From: Alphaproteobacteria bacterium
GTDB lineage: Bacteria > Pseudomonadota > Alphaproteobacteria > Micavibrionales > Micavibrionaceae
Direction of reading: 5' to 3'
DNA length: 8,999 nucleotides
Assembly: GCA_002701555.1 (NCBI GenBank)
Contig: NZVS01000004.1
Span: 1-8,999 of the forward strand
Part shown: positions 1 through 7,466 of the stretch, piece by piece
Position numbering within the stretch: the stretch's first letter is position 1
Layout of the letters: the number at the start of each line of letters is the position of its first letter
Translations under genes and position numbers: made by a program
The notes under the pieces: model-generated
The model's input: the letters and a program-made list of their open reading frames with translations, nothing else
What the model was told of the DNA's origin: nothing
The model's database searches: none

Positions 1-104
1 AAGAAGAAAATTTAAAAAATCCTCGAGCACGCTCGGCAAAATTAAGGTATGCTATAAAAACGCACCGAAGCGAAAATGCTAAAATGGAGGTGTCTGGTCG
101 ATGA
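1..104 (+). CDS. rsmH: RsmH (MraW), 16S rRNA m4C1402 methyltransferase, C-terminal end only
   Basis: Only the last 33 or so codons are in the window; the frame has codons starting at position 3 and ends at the TGA at 102-104. The peptide carries NPRARSAKLR followed by a basic tail ending in SGR. NPRARSAKLR is the highly conserved C-terminal signature of RsmH, the S-adenosylmethionine-dependent enzyme that N4-methylates C1402 of 16S rRNA and is the standard neighbour directly upstream of ftsL in the dcw cluster. The stop codon overlaps the ftsL ATG as ATGA. The stretch is too short to be an obvious standalone ORF, but motif plus location make the call firm. The tail after the motif (about 23 residues, rich in Lys, Arg and Glu) is somewhat long. 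The start and catalytic domain lie outside the window. Confidence 0.9.
   Translation, partial: EENLKNPRARSAKLRYAIKTHRSENAKMEVSGR
86..90 (+). promoter_or_regulatory. Ribosome binding site of ftsL
   Basis: GGAGG lies 10 bases before the ATG at 101, inside the end of rsmH. It supports ATG 101 as the ftsL start rather than the second in-frame ATG at 107. The distance is slightly long for 101 and longer still for 107. Confidence 0.65.
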
Positions 105-565
105 AAATGGGGCGTTTCTCATTTATTCTGCTTGTGTCAGCAATTTTAATTTCCGGGTCACTACTTTTCTCGGTGTCTCAACGTGTCCAGTCCACAGAAA
201 GGGAGATCGGGCATTTAAGGGAAAAGCTTTCACAGGAAAATGAATCTTTGCGCGTATTGCGCGCTGAATGGGCGTATCTGAATCGCCCGGACCGTTTGGA
301 GGCAATGGCGGTAAATGGTGTTTTGCCATCTGCAAATACTCCCGCCCGCTTGCAGAAAAAAATTACTTTCAATCTTGGGGTCATCCCGACTCCGTCCAGA
401 AAACCGTCCGGTTATCTGGCTTCTCCTGGAATTTACTCCGTTACAAATACACCTGACTTATCTGTTGAAGCTATCCAGCCTGTCAAACCTGAGATCACTT
501 CAACTAGTTTAGGTGAAAAGTCCTTTGATTCTCTTTTGGATAATCTAGGGGAGGGTAACAGATGA
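101..565 (+). CDS. ftsL: Cell division protein FtsL
   Basis: A small bitopic membrane protein of 154 residues. A short basic N-terminus is followed by one membrane helix at about residues 6-26, then a periplasmic heptad-like segment at about 27-58 (Leu39, Leu43, Leu50, Leu53) and the block EWAYLNRPDRLE (56-67). That block is the typical alphaproteobacterial FtsL signature. In the known pathway FtsL pairs with FtsB through the coiled coil and, with FtsQ, recruits and activates FtsW-FtsI at the septum. Residues from about 85 to 154 form a polar tail rich in Pro, Ser and Thr with no visible domain, making the protein longer than E. coli FtsL (121 aa). Both ends overlap neighbours by ATGA, with rsmH upstream and ftsI downstream. 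FtsL is poorly conserved in sequence, so the call rests on topology, the EWAYLNRP block and position. Confidence 0.9.
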   Translation: MKMGRFSFILLVSAILISGSLLFSVSQRVQSTEREIGHLREKLSQENESLRVLRAEWAYLNRPDRLEAMAVNGVLPSANTPARLQKKITFNLGVIPTPSRKPSGYLASPGIYSVTNTPDLSVEAIQPVKPEITSTSLGEKSFDSLLDNLGEGNR

Positions 566-2283
566 AGCGCCACCCTCTTCACAGACTCTCTTTGAGCATA
601 ATGGGTAATCGTAGTTCCGCGCTGGAAAATGCACGGGCTAGGCTGGTGATTTTGAGCGCCGCTTTTGTTCTCGCCTATCTGGTGGTTGCGGTACGTCTTT
701 TTGATTTGATGATTTTGCAAGGGTTTTTTCTTCAAACTGATCTGGAAGAAAAAATCAGTGCCTATCAATCTGCTCCAACACATAGTGAGCGTCGAGCTGA
801 TATATTGGATAGGAATGATGTTTTGCTGGCCACATCACTGAAAACGTCTTCCCTGTACGCCGACCCTAAGCTTGTGGTTGATCCGGTTGGGACGGCAAAG
901 AAATTGTCAGAGATTTTCCCTGATGAAAGTTATGATGTATTGCTTCAAAAGCTCCAGAAGAAAGGGCGCTTTGTCTGGTTAAAAAGAAATCTTGTTCCTG
1001 ATGATCAGTCTGAAATTATGAAAATAGGAGATCCCGGGCTTGCCTTCCGCGAAGAATATAAGCGTGTTTATCCGCAAGGTGAATTAGCTGCGCATCTGGT
1101 TGGATACGCCACGCAAGACAATAAAGGTATGGCGGGGCTCGAGCGAGGCTTTGATAGCTTGCTTACAAAAATTCCCGAAGACTCCCTTCGTTTGACCTTG
1201 GATATCAGGGTGCAGCACGCTCTTAGGCAAGAAATTGCCGCTACTATTGATAAGTTTTCTGCCAAGGCGGGTACAGGAATTATAATGGACATTCACAGCG
1301 GCGAAGTTCTTGCCATGACTTCACTGCCGGATTTCGATCCGCATTTGAATACAATGCCTAATGATCAGCAACTTTTTAACCGTGCAACACTTGGTGTGTA
1401 TGAACTGGGTTCTGTTTTTAAGATTTTTACAACTGCGGCTCTTCTGGAAAAAGATGAAAATGCTCTAAGCCAGACATTTGATGCACGAGAGCCATTAAAA
1501 CGTGGCCGTTTCACGATTAAAGATTATCACGCCGAAAAAAGGATTATGACTGTACCTGAGGTCTTCATGGTTTCTTCAAATATAGGAACTGCCCTTATGG
1601 GGGAAGAACTTGGTACTGAAAACATGAAAACCTTCTATAAGAAACTTGGCCTTTTTGATAAGCCGGATATTGCTTTGAAAGAGGTCGGGTCGCCATTGTA
1701 TCCCAGACCTTGGCGCGATATAAATACTTTGACGGCCTCATATGGTCACGGTGTGGCAGTATCGCCTATGCAGCTTATTACCGCCGTTTCAAGTGTCTCA
1801 AATGGTGGCTATAAACTGAAGCCAAGTTTTGTACTTAATGATGATGCTGTAGATACAAAAAACGAAAAGATTTTTGAAAGGCTTGTTTCTGAGGAAACAT
1901 CCAAAGTCATGCGCGGGCTCTTAAGGTTGGTTGTTACCGATGGAACAGGGAAAAATGCGGAAGTTGAAGGCTACGAAGTAGGCGGTAAAACAGGTACAGC
2001 AGAAAAGCCTGGTTTAAAAGGTTATGATAAAGATAAGCTTATCTCCTCATTTGTCGGGGTTTTCCCAGCCTCCAGCCCTGAATACGCAATATTTGTGGTA
2101 ATTGATGAGCCTAACGGTATTAAAGAAAGTTATGGATATGCAACAGCAGGATGGACCGCGGCTCCCACAGCAGGACGGGTCATTCAGCGCATGGCAACAA
2201 TTCTGGGCATGCCACCAGTTGAAAAAACAGTAGAGTCGGTGGAAAAGCTGCTCGTATCACAAGAAGAGGGGCAGGGCTTATGA
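562..2283 (+). CDS. ftsI: Peptidoglycan D,D-transpeptidase FtsI (PBP3), class B penicillin-binding protein
   Basis: Septal transpeptidase that cross-links stem peptides of new glycan strands and works with the glycosyltransferase FtsW. The 573 residues begin with a basic cytoplasmic tail (1-27), then one membrane anchor at about 28-51. The PBP dimerisation/pedestal region starts with RADILDRN (78-85). The transpeptidase domain, from about 235 on, carries all three active-site motifs: SVFK with nucleophile Ser284 and Lys287, SSN at 338-340, and KTGT at 476-479. Length and domain order match FtsI, with no PASTA repeats and no N-terminal glycosyltransferase domain, so it is class B. The position between ftsL and murE separates it from the elongation homologue PBP2 (mrdA). 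The ATG at 562 overlaps the ftsL stop and follows a strong purine tract, AGGGGAGGG at 547-555. The stop overlaps the murE start as ATGA. Confidence 0.97.
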   Translation: MKRHPLHRLSLSIMGNRSSALENARARLVILSAAFVLAYLVVAVRLFDLMILQGFFLQTDLEEKISAYQSAPTHSERRADILDRNDVLLATSLKTSSLYADPKLVVDPVGTAKKLSEIFPDESYDVLLQKLQKKGRFVWLKRNLVPDDQSEIMKIGDPGLAFREEYKRVYPQGELAAHLVGYATQDNKGMAGLERGFDSLLTKIPEDSLRLTLDIRVQHALRQEIAATIDKFSAKAGTGIIMDIHSGEVLAMTSLPDFDPHLNTMPNDQQLFNRATLGVYELGSVFKIFTTAALLEKDENALSQTFDAREPLKRGRFTIKDYHAEKRIMTVPEVFMVSSNIGTALMGEELGTENMKTFYKKLGLFDKPDIALKEVGSPLYPRPWRDINTLTASYGHGVAVSPMQLITAVSSVSNGGYKLKPSFVLNDDAVDTKNEKIFERLVSEETSKVMRGLLRLVVTDGTGKNAEVEGYEVGGKTGTAEKPGLKGYDKDKLISSFVGVFPASSPEYAIFVVIDEPNGIKESYGYATAGWTAAPTAGRVIQRMATILGMPPVEKTVESVEKLLVSQEEGQGL

Positions 2284-3743
2284 TTAAGAAGTTATCGGAT
2301 TTGACCGGATTAGAGCATCATAAAAATCCAGAGATTAACGGAATAACATGCGATAGCCGTAAGGTAGAGCCCGGTTTTTTATTTGCGGCTCTTCCGGGAA
2401 CTGAGGTTAACGGCGCAGATTATATCAACCATGCTGTTGAGCGCGGTGCAAGTGCAGTGCTATGCAAAAAAGGTGTTAATTTAAGTCTGGAAAAAGATGT
2501 AGCCCTTATCCAAGTTGACCGTCCCCGTAAAGCATATGCCAAAATGGCGGCGCAATTCTTCGGGGCTTATCCAGAGCGAATTTATGCGGTAACGGGTACA
2601 AGCGGTAAAAGCTCTGTAGTATGGTTTGTGAGGCAACTACTACAGGCGTTGGACATAAAGGCGGCAAGCATAGGAACCATGGGTGCGTTTGGTCCGGGCT
2701 TTTTCGAAAAAGGCTCTCTTACAAGTCCTGATCCGGTCAAGTTACATAGAACAATTCAAAAGGTGATGGACGAAGCCGGCGTTACCGATGTTGCTTTGGA
2801 GGCATCCAGTCATGGGCTTGACCAGTATCGCCTTGATGGGTTGAAAGTTGACATAGCAGCCTTTACCAATTTTTCACACGAGCATTTGGACTATCACGAA
2901 ACATTAGAAGCCTATCTTGATGCTAAAAAAAGGCTGTTTGACGAGCTTATTTCGCGCAGAGGTGTGGCAGTCTTAAACGCCGATGTACCGGAATACGAGG
3001 AACTTCATAATATTGTGGCGGGAAAAGGCAAACGGGTTTTGTCTTATGGTCATCACGGTAGTGACCTAACCATTTTAACAGAAGAGGCTACAAAGGACGG
3101 CTGTTCACTCGTTGTACAGTGTGACGGCGAGGGTTATGATTTAAATCTCAAGCTTTTTGGTCTTTTCCAGTCCATGAATGTTTTATGCGCAATAGGCATG
3201 ATAGTTGCGGCTCACCCTGACATTGAGAAAGCTAGGCTGTTTGATGCGGCTTCTACTTTAAAAGCGGTTCCGGGTCGTATGGAGGCATTTTCAGGTCATC
3301 CGAAAGGGGCCAAAGTCTTTGTTGATTACGCGCACAAGCCCAACGCGCTTGAAACAGTTCTAAAAGAAGTAAGAAACCACACTAAAGGTAACGTTCATGT
3401 TGTTTTTGGATGTGGTGGTGACCGCGATAAAATGAAACGTGGACAGATGGGGAAACTTGCCTCCCAGCTGGCTGATTACGTGGTTATAACCGATGACAAC
3501 CCGCGCAGTGAAAACCCTGCAGATATCCGTTCTGCTATTCATGCGCAAGTTCCCGATGCCGAAAATATCGGTAATCGACGCGAAGCAATCCGCTTTGCAC
3601 TTTCCCGCCTCGCGCCCGAAGACAGTCTGATTATTGCAGGCAAAGGCCATGAAACTGGCCAGCTGGTCGGCGCAACCCTTCACCCTTTTGATGATCGTGA
3701 CGTTGCACGAGAAGAAATTAAAGCATTGGAGCAAACTGCATGA
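2280..3743 (+). CDS. murE: UDP-MurNAc-L-Ala-D-Glu:meso-diaminopimelate ligase MurE
   Basis: Cytoplasmic ATP-dependent ligase that adds meso-diaminopimelate to UDP-MurNAc-L-Ala-D-Glu. The 487 residues show the three Mur ligase domains. The N-terminal UDP-binding part has ITCDSRKV (22-29). The central ATPase has P-loop GTSGKSS (106-112), the EASSHGLDQYRL block, and HLDYH followed by DAK, where Lys216 is the likely carbamylated lysine. The C-terminal domain has DDNPRSENP starting at Asp405; DNPR (406-409) is the meso-diaminopimelate selectivity motif, as opposed to the motif of lysine-adding enzymes. GHE lies at 456-458. The P-loop has Ser where many MurE have Asn (GTNGK); from memory GTSGK is common in alphaproteobacteria. 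ATG 2280 overlaps the ftsI stop and follows GAGGGG at 2266-2271; the stop overlaps the murF start. Confidence 0.97.
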   Translation: MIKKLSDLTGLEHHKNPEINGITCDSRKVEPGFLFAALPGTEVNGADYINHAVERGASAVLCKKGVNLSLEKDVALIQVDRPRKAYAKMAAQFFGAYPERIYAVTGTSGKSSVVWFVRQLLQALDIKAASIGTMGAFGPGFFEKGSLTSPDPVKLHRTIQKVMDEAGVTDVALEASSHGLDQYRLDGLKVDIAAFTNFSHEHLDYHETLEAYLDAKKRLFDELISRRGVAVLNADVPEYEELHNIVAGKGKRVLSYGHHGSDLTILTEEATKDGCSLVVQCDGEGYDLNLKLFGLFQSMNVLCAIGMIVAAHPDIEKARLFDAASTLKAVPGRMEAFSGHPKGAKVFVDYAHKPNALETVLKEVRNHTKGNVHVVFGCGGDRDKMKRGQMGKLASQLADYVVITDDNPRSENPADIRSAIHAQVPDAENIGNRREAIRFALSRLAPEDSLIIAGKGHETGQLVGATLHPFDDRDVAREEIKALEQTA

Positions 3744-5194
3744 CGCACCCTGAAAAAGCCCCGTCTTCTACCCTTTGGACATCCTCCGAGGCCGAAAAGG
3801 TTACGGGTGGTAAATCCACATCTGACTGGTTTGCGACCGGTGTATCCATTGATACAAGAACTTTGAAACAAGGCGATCTGTTTATCGCACTTGAAGGCGA
3901 TAATGGTAATGGCCATGATTATTTGGCGCAGGCCTTTGAAAAAGGAGCTTCTGCTGCAGTGGTTAGCCAGATTGCAGGTGACCAGGATAAAAATTTACCA
4001 TTGCTGGTTGTAAACGATACGTTCAAAGCCATGCAAGATCTGGGGCAAGGTGCGCGTGACAGAACAGCGGCAAAGGTTATTGCTGTAACAGGAAGTGTCG
4101 GGAAAACCGGTACAAAGGAAATGCTGGCAGCAGCGTTTGGTAAGTATGGACAAACCCATGCGGCTATAAAAAGCTACAATAACCACTGGGGTGTGCCCTT
4201 AACCCTTTCCAATATGCATGCCGGTACCGATTTCGGTATTTTCGAAGTTGGCATGAACCACCCAGGTGAAATCACCCCATTAAGTGAACAGGTAAAGCCT
4301 GATATCGCAATCATTACAACCGTGGCTCCTGTGCACGTAGAGCATTTTGAAAACGGGCTGGAAGGTATTGCCGATGCCAAGGCTGAAATATTTGATGGGT
4401 TGAAATCCGGTGGCAAGACGTTGTTAAACATTGATAACGAGATGTTTGATCGTTTAAGTCATAAGGCATCTGATAAAAATATCGGGGTTGTTACTTTTGG
4501 AAAATCAGAAAAAGCCGACATACGTCTTCTTGAATGTCTCGTTGCATCAAATGGAACGCGTGTAAAAGCCGATGTTATGGGGCAGATAGTATCTTATACT
4601 TTAAGTTGGAGTGGCGAGCATATTGCTATGAATTCCCTTGCAGTATTAGGAGCAGCTAAGCTGGCGGGCTGTGATGTTAAAAAAGCCGCTCAGGCTCTTG
4701 AAAATCTTACACCGCCTTCGGGAAGAGGAGCAAGAGAGTATCTGGATATTGGTGATAAGGACAATCCGGTGACACTTATCGACGAATCTTACAATGCGTC
4801 ACCAACGGCCATGAAAGCGGCCTTCAAAGTATTGGCGCTTATTGATCCCGGACGTGGAGGGCGCAGAATTGCAATATTAGGGGACATGCTTGAACTGGGA
4901 AAAGATGCTCCTACACATCACGCAGACCTTTCCATGCCTCTGAGGGCCGCCAATGTTGATCTTGTTTATACATGCGGTAAAAACATGAAGAACCTTTTTG
5001 ACGCTGTTCCTGAACAAAACAGGGGGGCGCATAAAGATACGAGTATGGAGCTGGCCGAAATCGTGCCCGATGTTTTAGTGCCGGGAGATGTTGTCATGGT
5101 AAAAGGCTCACTTGGCAGTAAAATGAATGTCGTTATCGAAACTTTGCGCGCCCTTCCTGGAAAAATATCCCAAGATAAAACGAAGAAAGTCTAA
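3740..5194 (+). CDS. murF: UDP-MurNAc-tripeptide:D-Ala-D-Ala ligase MurF
   Basis: Cytoplasmic ligase that adds D-alanyl-D-alanine to UDP-MurNAc-tripeptide, making the pentapeptide substrate of MraY. The 484 residues contain the N-terminal Mur ligase fold with SIDTRTLKQGDLFIAL, the ATP-binding loop GSVGKTGTK (118-126), YNNHWGVPLTL, the NHPGEI block, DESYNASP (from Asp348), ILGDMLELG, and VKGSLGSKMN near the C-terminus. All are characteristic MurF signatures and distinguish it from the paralogues MurC, MurD and MurE. Length is normal. ATG 3740 overlaps the murE stop, and GGAG at 3728-3731 sits 8 bases upstream. MurE and MurF are separate proteins here, not the fusion seen in some bacteria. The gene ends with TAA six bases before mraY. 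Confidence 0.97.
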   Translation: MTHPEKAPSSTLWTSSEAEKVTGGKSTSDWFATGVSIDTRTLKQGDLFIALEGDNGNGHDYLAQAFEKGASAAVVSQIAGDQDKNLPLLVVNDTFKAMQDLGQGARDRTAAKVIAVTGSVGKTGTKEMLAAAFGKYGQTHAAIKSYNNHWGVPLTLSNMHAGTDFGIFEVGMNHPGEITPLSEQVKPDIAIITTVAPVHVEHFENGLEGIADAKAEIFDGLKSGGKTLLNIDNEMFDRLSHKASDKNIGVVTFGKSEKADIRLLECLVASNGTRVKADVMGQIVSYTLSWSGEHIAMNSLAVLGAAKLAGCDVKKAAQALENLTPPSGRGAREYLDIGDKDNPVTLIDESYNASPTAMKAAFKVLALIDPGRGGRRIAILGDMLELGKDAPTHHADLSMPLRAANVDLVYTCGKNMKNLFDAVPEQNRGAHKDTSMELAEIVPDVLVPGDVVMVKGSLGSKMNVVIETLRALPGKISQDKTKKV

Positions 5195-5200
5195 TATAAT

Positions 5201-6286
5201 ATGCTTTACAATCTGCTTGTTCCTTTTGCTGATGAATTTACCGCACTAAACCTTTTCAGATACCTGACTTTCAGAACAGGCGGCGCAGTACTCACTGCTT
5301 TCATCCTGTCCCTTGTAATTGGTCCAAAACTGATCAGATGGCTTAAATCTAAGCAAAAAGAGGGACAGCCTATTCGGGAGGACGGACCTGAGTCTCACTT
5401 TAAAAAAGCAGGGACACCGACGATGGGCGGGTTCATGATACTCGCCTCTGTAACCGTGTCGACCCTGTTGTGGTCGGATCTGACCAATATGTTCGTATGG
5501 TACGCTCTGATAGTTATGGTTGGGTTCGGGTGCATTGGTTTTGCCGATGATTTTGCTAAACTGACCACAAAATCAGTAGATGGTGTCAGTGCAAGGACGC
5601 GCATCTTAATCCAGATTTTTATCGTTGCGCTTGTGACTATCGGTATTAATTATACTTTGCCAAATACATTGGAGGGGAAAATTGCCATTCCGTTTTTCAA
5701 AGACTTGTATCTGGATCTTGGTTGGCTCTTCGGAGGATGGGCCTTGTTGGTGGTAATTGGTTCTGCCAACGCTGTTAACCTAACAGATGGTCTGGATGGG
5801 CTGGCTATTGTGCCAATTGGAATTGTTGCAGCATGTTTTGGCTTAATCGCCTATTTGGTGGGTAATGCTGTTTTCTCTCAATATTTACAAATTTCTTATG
5901 TTCCGGGAACAGGTGAGCTGGCTGTTATATGTGGCGCTCTTGTTGGGGCAGCAATGGGCTTTTTATGGTTTAATGCGCCTCCGGCACAGGTCTTTATGGG
6001 CGATACAGGGTCTCTTTCAATGGGTGGCTTACTTGGAACAATTGCCCTTATTACGAAGCATGAGCTGGTTCTGGCGATTGTTGGTGGTCTATTCGTCATG
6101 GAAACTCTTTCTGTTATTTTGCAGGTGGCCTCTTATAAGATTAGGGGGAAACGTATCTTTAAGATGGCGCCCATACACCACCATTTTGAAAAGAGTGGCT
6201 GGTCCGAACCTACAGTTGTGATGAGATTTTGGATTATTGCAGTTGTTTTTGCATTGATTGGTCTTTCATCTTTGAAATTACGCTGA
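5201..6286 (+). CDS. mraY: Phospho-MurNAc-pentapeptide transferase MraY
   Basis: Inner-membrane enzyme that transfers phospho-MurNAc-pentapeptide from UDP to undecaprenyl phosphate, giving lipid I. The 361 residues match the usual length and show about ten hydrophobic segments. Signatures are LNLFRYLTFRTGGA near the N-terminus, PTMGG, the acidic pair Asp116-Asp117 (FADDF), NLTDGLDG with Asp196 and Asp199, GDTGS with Asp268, and the HHH motif at 326-328 (APIHHHFEKSGW). All catalytic and Mg-binding residues known for the family are present. ATG 5201 is forced as the start: the codons just upstream are AAT, TAT and the murF stop TAA. Only a weak purine run (GAAGAAAG, 5182-5189) lies upstream, so translation probably leans on ribosomes finishing murF. 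The next gene is ftsW, where murD is normally found. Confidence 0.98.
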   Translation: MLYNLLVPFADEFTALNLFRYLTFRTGGAVLTAFILSLVIGPKLIRWLKSKQKEGQPIREDGPESHFKKAGTPTMGGFMILASVTVSTLLWSDLTNMFVWYALIVMVGFGCIGFADDFAKLTTKSVDGVSARTRILIQIFIVALVTIGINYTLPNTLEGKIAIPFFKDLYLDLGWLFGGWALLVVIGSANAVNLTDGLDGLAIVPIGIVAACFGLIAYLVGNAVFSQYLQISYVPGTGELAVICGALVGAAMGFLWFNAPPAQVFMGDTGSLSMGGLLGTIALITKHELVLAIVGGLFVMETLSVILQVASYKIRGKRIFKMAPIHHHFEKSGWSEPTVVMRFWIIAVVFALIGLSSLKLR

Positions 6287-6289
6287 TTT

Positions 6290-6294
6290 AAGGA
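6290..6294 (+). promoter_or_regulatory. Possible ribosome binding site of ftsW
   Basis: AAGGA lies 14 bases before the ATG at 6309, farther than optimal. An in-frame TAG at 6297-6299 rules out an earlier ftsW start, so the ATG is fixed even though the site is poorly spaced. Confidence 0.4.
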
Positions 6295-6308
6295 ATTAGT
6301 TTGAGAAT

Positions 6309-7466
6309 ATGAAGTTACTTTCGCGAACAGATAGATCCCTCATAGGGCAGTGGCTTTGGACTGTTGACAAAGGAATGCTTTTTCTCATCGGAGGGTTGAT
6401 ATTATATGGCCTCGTTTTGGTTGCGGGAGCTTCACCTTCAGTCGCTTTGAGAATTGGACTGACAGAAAACCATTTTCTGATCAGGCACGTAATTGTGCTT
6501 GTACCTGCCATTATATTGATGACCATTGTGTCAATGCTGACACCCCGAAACCTGTGGCGTTTATCAACCTTGATTTTTCTTGGTGGAATTTTTGCGATGC
6601 TGTTGGTGCCTTTTATAGGAATGGACATCAAAGGGGCACAAAGATGGATTCATTTGTTTGGCTTTTCGTTACAACCAAGTGAAATGGTAAAGCCGGCCTT
6701 TGCTGTTGTTGCGGCGTGGCTTATGGCGCGGCAGAAAGAGCGTTCTGATTTTGCGGGTGATTTTTATGCGGCGGGTCTATATGCGATTTTCGTGGCTCTA
6801 CTGTTAATGCAACCTGATTTTGGAATGACCATGGTTGTGACATGCATTTTTGCGGTCCAGATTTTCCTGGCTGGCCTGCGCTTTCGCTATCTTGTCATTG
6901 TCTTTCTTGCCGGGCTTGGGTTGCTTATCTCTGCCTATTATGGATTTGACCATGTACAAAGCCGTATTGACCGCTTTCTAAACCCAGAAGCAGGCTCTAC
7001 ATACCAGGTTGATAAGTCTATGGAATCATTTCGAAATGGTGGTGTTTTTGGCACAGGCCCCGGTCAAGGTTCGGTAAAACTCAATTTACCCGACGCGCAT
7101 GCAGATTTCATATTTGCCGTATCTGGTGAAGAGTTGGGATTTGTTTTGACAATAATACTGGCAGGACTGTTTTTATTTATACTCTTGAGAGGTTTTAACC
7201 ATCTTATGGAATCAGAGGATATGTTCTCAATCCTGGCCTGCGGTGGGCTTCTCGCCATGATCGGGTTGCAGGCTCTGGTCCATATGGGATCATCCCTCCA
7301 TTTGTTGCCAGCAAAAGGTATGACGCTACCCTTTATCAGCTATGGGGGAACTTCCTTATTGTCTATTGGATTTACCTTTGGTGCTGTGCTATCCCTAACA
7401 AGACATAAAATGCGCAGTGGAATCGTTAAGAATAAACGACACAAAAGGATAAAAAGCAGGCCATGA
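6309..7466 (+). CDS. ftsW: Septal peptidoglycan glycosyltransferase FtsW (SEDS family)
   Basis: Polytopic membrane enzyme that polymerises lipid II into glycan strands at the septum together with FtsI. The 385 residues are mostly hydrophobic segments, consistent with the ten-helix SEDS fold. Motifs in order are KGAQRWI and QPSEMVKP, QPDFGMTMV, the loop GGVFGTGPGQGSVKLNLPDA followed by HADFIFAVSGEELG, then LLPAKGMTLPFISYGGTSLL. The presumed catalytic Asp is Asp266 in HADF, where Thr is more usual than Ala265. The GTGPGQG loop and genomic position favour FtsW over RodA. In the segment before LLPAKGMT, His325 and Ser329 stand where I recall asparagines in alphaproteobacterial FtsW. The C-terminus is strongly basic (about the last 20 residues) and cytoplasmic. 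The TGA overlaps the murG ATG. Confidence 0.95.
   Translation: MKLLSRTDRSLIGQWLWTVDKGMLFLIGGLILYGLVLVAGASPSVALRIGLTENHFLIRHVIVLVPAIILMTIVSMLTPRNLWRLSTLIFLGGIFAMLLVPFIGMDIKGAQRWIHLFGFSLQPSEMVKPAFAVVAAWLMARQKERSDFAGDFYAAGLYAIFVALLLMQPDFGMTMVVTCIFAVQIFLAGLRFRYLVIVFLAGLGLLISAYYGFDHVQSRIDRFLNPEAGSTYQVDKSMESFRNGGVFGTGPGQGSVKLNLPDAHADFIFAVSGEELGFVLTIILAGLFLFILLRGFNHLMESEDMFSILACGGLLAMIGLQALVHMGSSLHLLPAKGMTLPFISYGGTSLLSIGFTFGAVLSLTRHKMRSGIVKNKRHKRIKSRP

Noticed and set aside
106..111. Alternative ftsL start at the second ATG (107)
   Set aside because: ATG 101 gives the ATGA overlap with rsmH and is closer to the optimal distance from GGAGG at 86-90; using 107 only removes two residues.
433..783. 116-codon - strand ORF across the ftsL/ftsI junction
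   Set aside because: It is antisense to two well-supported genes, has no recognisable motif and no clear ribosome site; it is a frame shadow.
2595..2615. MurE P-loop GTSGKSS as a defective or novel ATP site
   Set aside because: The invariant Gly and Lys are kept, Ser for Thr after Lys is conservative, and GTSGK is, as I recall, common in alphaproteobacterial MurE. It is a lineage trait, not an oddity.
5865..6221. 118-codon + strand ORF inside mraY
   Set aside because: It is out of frame with the motif-complete MraY reading frame, and its hydrophobic composition reflects the overlapping membrane-helix codons.
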